64,000 nucleotides of DNA from UBA8904 sp035448625. GTDB lineage: Bacteria > Desulfobacterota > Syntrophia > Syntrophales > Smithellaceae. The notes below the pieces were generated by a model that saw only the letters and a program-made list of their open reading frames with translations, was not told the DNA's origin and did not search any database. The number at the start of each line of letters is the position of its first letter. Positions within the stretch are counted from its first letter, which is position 1. Below, in pieces: positions 60,671 to 64,000 of this stretch. The position numbers and the translations under genes were made by a program. The stretch is from positions 1-64,000 of the forward strand of contig DAOTJI010000002.1 in NCBI GenBank assembly GCA_035448625.1, given 5' to 3'.

Positions 60671-60694
60671 AAAATAAAACGAGCGTTTTATTTT
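60671..60694 (-). promoter_or_regulatory. Perfect 24-base palindrome upstream of the SDR pair (TetR-type operator)
   Basis: Arms AAAATAAAACG and CGTTTTATTTT with AG between them. The same AAATAAAAC-N3-CGTTT core appears upstream of tetR at 63900-63916. Its place directly upstream of the SDR start fits a repressor site. Confidence 0.7.
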
Positions 60695-61107
60695 TCCCTA
60701 TATAAAGAAGGGTCCCCTGTCAATACAATTTTGATGAAAGTATTTGTTAAATTAGCACATTATATATCTAATAACTTAAAATATTTGACAATTTTCCAAC
60801 AACATTACGTGAAGCTGAATGAACGTCCGTTTTATATATATGACGGACTGCCTTGACGTAAACGTAAAATTCCTTAGAAAATCATTCAGAGGGCGTTTCT
60901 TCCATCAAGATTTTGCGATCTCGTCGGAAAGAAACATCAGAACATCCGGGCGAAAGCGGCTGTTTTTCAGCAACCGGGGCGTCGCCGCGGCCGGAGACCG
61001 GGAGAAGACGATAACGGCCGCCGGCGAATGCGCGAGATGCATCAACGATATGCCCAAGGTCGACGATAGGGTGCAGAAGATCGTGAAAAAAACGGCCGTC
61101 CTAGAAA
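60695..61107. other. Intergenic region between reductase gene and SDR pair
   Basis: About 410 bases without a gene that I can support. Open frames exist on both strands (for example 60819-61145 forward), but they have no recognisable motif, no ribosome site and run over the end of the reductase gene. The half nearer the SDR genes is AT-rich and probably holds their promoter. Confidence 0.4.
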
Positions 61108-63045
61108 TCACAGCTCCCAGGCGGCCCGCGCTCCTTCTTCCGTAGCTTCGATGATCCGGCGGGGCGAGCTCGCGTCGCCCACCGTCTTGAACGGAATGCC
61201 GAGTTTTTCCAAAACGGCTTCCAGCGTGTTGACGGGTTTCATACCGGCGGCGACGACGATTTGATCCACGGGGGTGATGACGGAGGTCTGTCCTTCGGCG
61301 CTGAACGTGACGCCCGTCTCATCGATCGCCGTTACGCGGGCGCCGAAGAGAAGCTTGCAGCCGCGGTCCCGCAGACGTTTGTGCAGCATGTAGCCGTGGG
61401 AGGTGATCTTGAGCACCGGCGAGCGCTTGAGCATTTCCAGGATCGTGACGGTTTTGCCCCGCTCGGTCAGGAAATCGGCCGTCTCCATGCCGATGAGCGC
61501 TCCGCCGATGATGACGATGTTTTCCCGGGGAGCGATCCGGCCGTCGAGGATCTGCCAGGCGTCGCAAACATTTGCGCCGTCAATGCCCGGAATCGCCGGA
61601 ACCAGCTTTTCTCCGCCGGTGGCCAGAAACACAACGTCCGGTTTCACTTCTTTGAGCAAGGCTTCGTCCACTTCCGTTTCGCTTTTAATGGTGACGCCCG
61701 TCTTACGGACCTGGCCGATCAGCCAGTCGATCCACTGACCGTAAATTTCCTTGTGAGGCGGAATCTGCGCGTAGCGGATCTGGCCTCCCAGGACGCTCTT
61801 TTTTTCAAAAAGCGTGACGCGATGCCCCAGACGGTCCGCCTCGGCGGCCGCCGTGAGACCCGCGGGACCCGCTCCCACGACCCAGACGTTTTTCGGCTTG
61901 GCTGTTTTTTCCAGGGGATAAAGCATCTCCTGGCCGGTTTCGGGATTGATGGAACAGCGGATGTTGCCCTCACCGAGGATTTCCCGTTCGATGCATCCCT
62001 GATTGCAGGCGATGCACAGACGGATGTCTTCCGTTCGGCCTTCCTGCGCTTTCACCAGGAAGTCCGGATCCGCCAGAAACTGCCGGCCGAAAGCGATCAG
62101 ATCCGCTTCGCCGCGGGCCAGGGATTCCTCGGCCGCAGCGGGATCGGTGAAACGTCCGACGGCGATGACGGGAACGGACACGACGTCCTTCATTTTGCGC
62201 GCCAGCCAGGCGTTGAATCCGGGGGCAAATTCCGCCGGCGCCTGGGTGATGCCGCCGGGACTGCCGTGCGTGCCGAAAGAGGCGTGAAGGATGTCGGCGC
62301 CGGCCTGTACGAAATCAGGAGCGATTCTCTGCATGTCGTCCGCGCTGTATCCGCCCTTGATGAACTCTTCCGCCGAGATGCGGATGGAGACGGGGTAATC
62401 GGCACCCACCTGCCGCCGGATTTCCCGGATGACGTCCAGAACGAAACGCGAACGCTCCCGGAGCGTTTTTCCGCCGTATTCATCGGTGCGCTGATTGGAA
62501 AGAGCCGACAAAAACTGCGTCAGCAGATAGCCGTGGGCGCAGTGAATTTCCACGGCATCGAATCCGGCGGCGCGCGCCCGGGCCGCCGCCCGGCCGAAAT
62601 CCGCGATCACGTCTTCGATCTGGGTCTTCGTCATTTCCCGTGGAGTGCCCTTGAAGACGATGCTCGGGATCGCCGAAGGCGCCACCGCTCGCCCCTTGCC
62701 CAACAGGTAAAGGCTTTCACGGCCGCTGTGATGCAGCTGCAGGGCGATTTTGCAGCCCGCTTCGTGGGCGGCCCGGGCCATCCGGCCAAGACCGGGAAGA
62801 AAACGGTCGTCATAAGCCGCAAGCTGATGCGGGGATACCATGCCGTCGGGATGAACGCCGGTGATCTCCGTGATGATCAGGCCGGGCCGTCCCTTGGCCC
62901 TGCGTTTCAGGTAGGCGAGGTTCTCGTCGCTGACGGTGCCGTCGGCGTTTCCCAGATTGGTTCCCATGGGGGGCATGACCACGCGGTTGGCGAGGGTCAT
63001 CGATTTCACGGTCAGCGGGGACAAAAGGTGACGAAAGGCGCTCAT
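61108..63045 (-). CDS. Old-yellow-enzyme/2,4-dienoyl-CoA reductase-like flavoenzyme (FadH type)
   Basis: A 645-residue enzyme. N-terminal FMN barrel (NRVVMPPMGTNLG, LQLHHSGRES, IHCAHGYLLTQFLSALSNQRTDEYGG with the active HxxY-type site), Fe-S motif CIACNQGCIE...C (Cx2Cx3Cx11-12C), then FAD and NAD(P) domains (VVGAGPAGLTAAAEADRLGH, IIGGALIGMETADFL). This is the architecture of 2,4-dienoyl-CoA reductase, trimethylamine dehydrogenase and related enoate reductases. It begins 22 bases after the TetR gene stop, in one transcript. Substrate is probably an unsaturated acyl-CoA or an enone. Confidence 0.92.
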   Translation of the reverse strand: MSAFRHLLSPLTVKSMTLANRVVMPPMGTNLGNADGTVSDENLAYLKRRAKGRPGLIITEITGVHPDGMVSPHQLAAYDDRFLPGLGRMARAAHEAGCKIALQLHHSGRESLYLLGKGRAVAPSAIPSIVFKGTPREMTKTQIEDVIADFGRAAARARAAGFDAVEIHCAHGYLLTQFLSALSNQRTDEYGGKTLRERSRFVLDVIREIRRQVGADYPVSIRISAEEFIKGGYSADDMQRIAPDFVQAGADILHASFGTHGSPGGITQAPAEFAPGFNAWLARKMKDVVSVPVIAVGRFTDPAAAEESLARGEADLIAFGRQFLADPDFLVKAQEGRTEDIRLCIACNQGCIEREILGEGNIRCSINPETGQEMLYPLEKTAKPKNVWVVGAGPAGLTAAAEADRLGHRVTLFEKKSVLGGQIRYAQIPPHKEIYGQWIDWLIGQVRKTGVTIKSETEVDEALLKEVKPDVVFLATGGEKLVPAIPGIDGANVCDAWQILDGRIAPRENIVIIGGALIGMETADFLTERGKTVTILEMLKRSPVLKITSHGYMLHKRLRDRGCKLLFGARVTAIDETGVTFSAEGQTSVITPVDQIVVAAGMKPVNTLEAVLEKLGIPFKTVGDASSPRRIIEATEEGARAAWEL

Positions 63046-63066
63046 GGTATTCTCCTTGGCATGAAG

Positions 63067-63711
63067 TTATGTGTAATCGGGAATGACGGCCTTGAGAATC
63101 GTTTCTTCCGACAGGGACAGAAACTCTTCACGGCTGTAACGCTTCAGATTCCAGCTTCTCAGCGGATACAAAGAGAGCTGGAAAACCAGCATATTGGCGG
63201 CAAAAAAAGGATCCCGGACGTGAAAAACCCTTTTTTCCACACCCCGGGCGATAATTTTTTCAAAAAACGCGACGAGATCTCCTTCTTTCTTCAAAACGAT
63301 TTTTAGAAACTTGGGCGGCAGAACTCTGGTTTCACGATACATCATCAGGACGTCGCTCGTGACGTCGTGGATCATGATCAGCAATTGATGCAGGGCTTTT
63401 TGCAACTGCTCCTTCGGATCTTCAATGTCCAGAATTCCCTCGCGCTGGAGCCATTCCATGGCGGGATCGTGATAGGTTTCAAAAGAAAGGCAAAGAATGT
63501 CTTCTTTGCTGCTGATATAGTTATAAAGATTCCCGAGATTGATGCCCGTCGCTTTGGAAATGTCGCGCATGGTGGTCTGCGCGTAACCCTTCTTAATGAA
63601 CAGCCGGGTGGCTTTTTTGACGATTTTAGCTTTTCGGTTGTTGACGGTTTCCTGGCGCGCCGGTGCTTGTGTTTCCCGAATGTCATCATGGATTTGGTCA
63701 ATGTCGCTCAT
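63067..63711 (-). CDS. TetR/AcrR-family transcriptional regulator
   Basis: A 214-residue repressor. The HTH is TRLFIKKGYAQTTMRDISKATGINLGNLYNYISSKEDIL (residues about 35-75, shown in parts), followed by a helical ligand domain (FadR/YfiR-like). AAGGA lies 5 bases before the ATG. An AAATAAAAC-N3-CGTTT site 190 bases upstream matches the palindrome before the SDR pair, which suggests that it controls itself, the reductase and the SDR genes. The ligand may be an acyl-CoA, as for many TetR regulators of fatty-acid genes; this is inference. Confidence 0.92.
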   Translation of the reverse strand: MSDIDQIHDDIRETQAPARQETVNNRKAKIVKKATRLFIKKGYAQTTMRDISKATGINLGNLYNYISSKEDILCLSFETYHDPAMEWLQREGILDIEDPKEQLQKALHQLLIMIHDVTSDVLMMYRETRVLPPKFLKIVLKKEGDLVAFFEKIIARGVEKRVFHVRDPFFAANMLVFQLSLYPLRSWNLKRYSREEFLSLSEETILKAVIPDYT

Positions 63712-63899
63712 AAGGTTCCTTTCCGGATGGAAATATCCGTGCGTGTTCGCGGAAGTTCGGCGCGGGCCTGCATCCCGTTGTTCTTTGCAGAGGTTAAATG
63801 GTTTCCCTGACAGAATGTTTCTTCACACGCGATGACGTGTGAATCGCCCCAGTGATTCGTCTTTATAACCCAACCGCACCGTTAAAAGCAAGACTCAAC

Positions 63900-63920
63900 A
63901 AATAAAACATACGTTTGTTT
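63900..63920. promoter_or_regulatory. TetR-type operator-like site upstream of tetR
   Basis: AAATAAAAC, ATA, CGTTTGTTT: it shares the first nine bases, the 3-base spacer and CGTTT with the palindrome at 60671-60694. The rest of 63712-64000 is non-coding and AT-rich towards the window end. Confidence 0.5.
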
Positions 63921-64000
63921 AGCATAATTATGTAAATATTTGCAATAACAAAGTAAATGTTAAAATTAAATTTATTGAATATTTAGAAAGAATTGTGTAT

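Noticed and set aside
60819..61145. 108-codon forward frame before the reductase end
   Set aside because: No recognisable motif, no ribosome site, and it overlaps the 3' end of the reductase gene antisense.
61261..63306. 681-codon forward frame opposite the reductase gene
   Set aside because: Antisense to a clearly recognisable flavoenzyme with intact motifs; its translation has no domain character and arises from GC-rich codon bias.
1..64000. CRISPR arrays, tRNA or rRNA genes
   Set aside because: None found by reading; no regularly spaced repeats and no tRNA-like GGTTCGAAT arms in a fitting context. A tRNAscan or Infernal run would settle this.

Overview
The window looks like a chromosomal scaffold (two 100-base N gaps) from an anaerobic, Gram-negative bacterium, most likely a syntrophic or fermentative Desulfobacterota/Deltaproteobacteria member of the Syntrophus/Smithella kind. 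This is an inference from gene content: a minimal SufCB pair, acyl-CoA enzymes (ADP-forming CoA-ligase alpha subunit, acyl-CoA carboxyltransferase, CoA-transferase fused to an acetyltransferase, old-yellow-enzyme/dienoyl-CoA reductase, SDRs), an HcpR-like regulator facing a 4Fe-4S protein, outer-membrane porin and type Vd patatin, and heptose synthesis. No rRNA or tRNA gene, CRISPR array or intact insertion sequence was seen.

Layout. 0-1.7 kb is an arsenic operon read leftward (arsR, small gene, thioredoxin-like protein across a gap, acr3), with two copies of the operator TATTC-N8-GAATA. 1.7-2.7 kb is debris: an ATPase fragment and a frameshifted C_GCAxxG_C_C redox gene. 2.8-4.4 kb holds an oxyanion ABC binding protein and permease without an ATPase. 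4.5-10 kb carries a CoA-ligase alpha subunit, an LPP20-like protein, and a cell-wall set (L,D-transpeptidase, D-Ala-D-Ala dipeptidase, dicarboxylate-type symporter). 10-20.5 kb has a LapA-like protein, a porin, a carboxyltransferase, truA, rfbD, a large lipoprotein (GNA1162-like, FnIII, two beta-helices) and an ABC-F ATPase. 20.5-23.5 kb has a ferritin-like protein, SufB-SufC and a 56-residue histone H1-like protein. 23.7-28.8 kb is a run controlled by a TPP riboswitch with a clear terminator: thiN-thiD-thiC-cca-NlpC/P60.

28.9-33.7 kb is an accessory island, AT-richer by eye: an sbcC 3' remnant, a DUF4143 ATPase, and an SF2 helicase-PLD nuclease plus an archaeo-eukaryotic-type primase. The last two form a TOTE-type conflict system whose single reading frame is broken at a run of seven A. 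The island abuts the queuosine-precursor genes queD-queE-queC. 35.5-39.3 kb continues with tatD, a small conserved gene, two Dpp-type permeases and a TIM-barrel isomerase.

39.6-46.5 kb is housekeeping (rsfS, comF, rfaE2, dksA, priA, fmt) with two tandem paralogous helical proteins inside. 46.5-50.3 kb pairs a lone cyclic-nucleotide-binding domain protein with a divergent CoA-transferase/GNAT fusion, then a strictosidine-synthase-like beta-propeller. 50.5-52 kb is an Fnr/HcpR-like regulator divergent from an iron-sulfur protein, with an FNR-like box between them. 52-57 kb has an Ntn amidase, a type Vd patatin, an alkyltransferase and MntP. 57.2-64 kb has a branched-chain-type binding protein, two SDRs, an old-yellow-enzyme reductase and a TetR regulator; matching palindromes upstream of the SDR pair and of tetR suggest one regulon.
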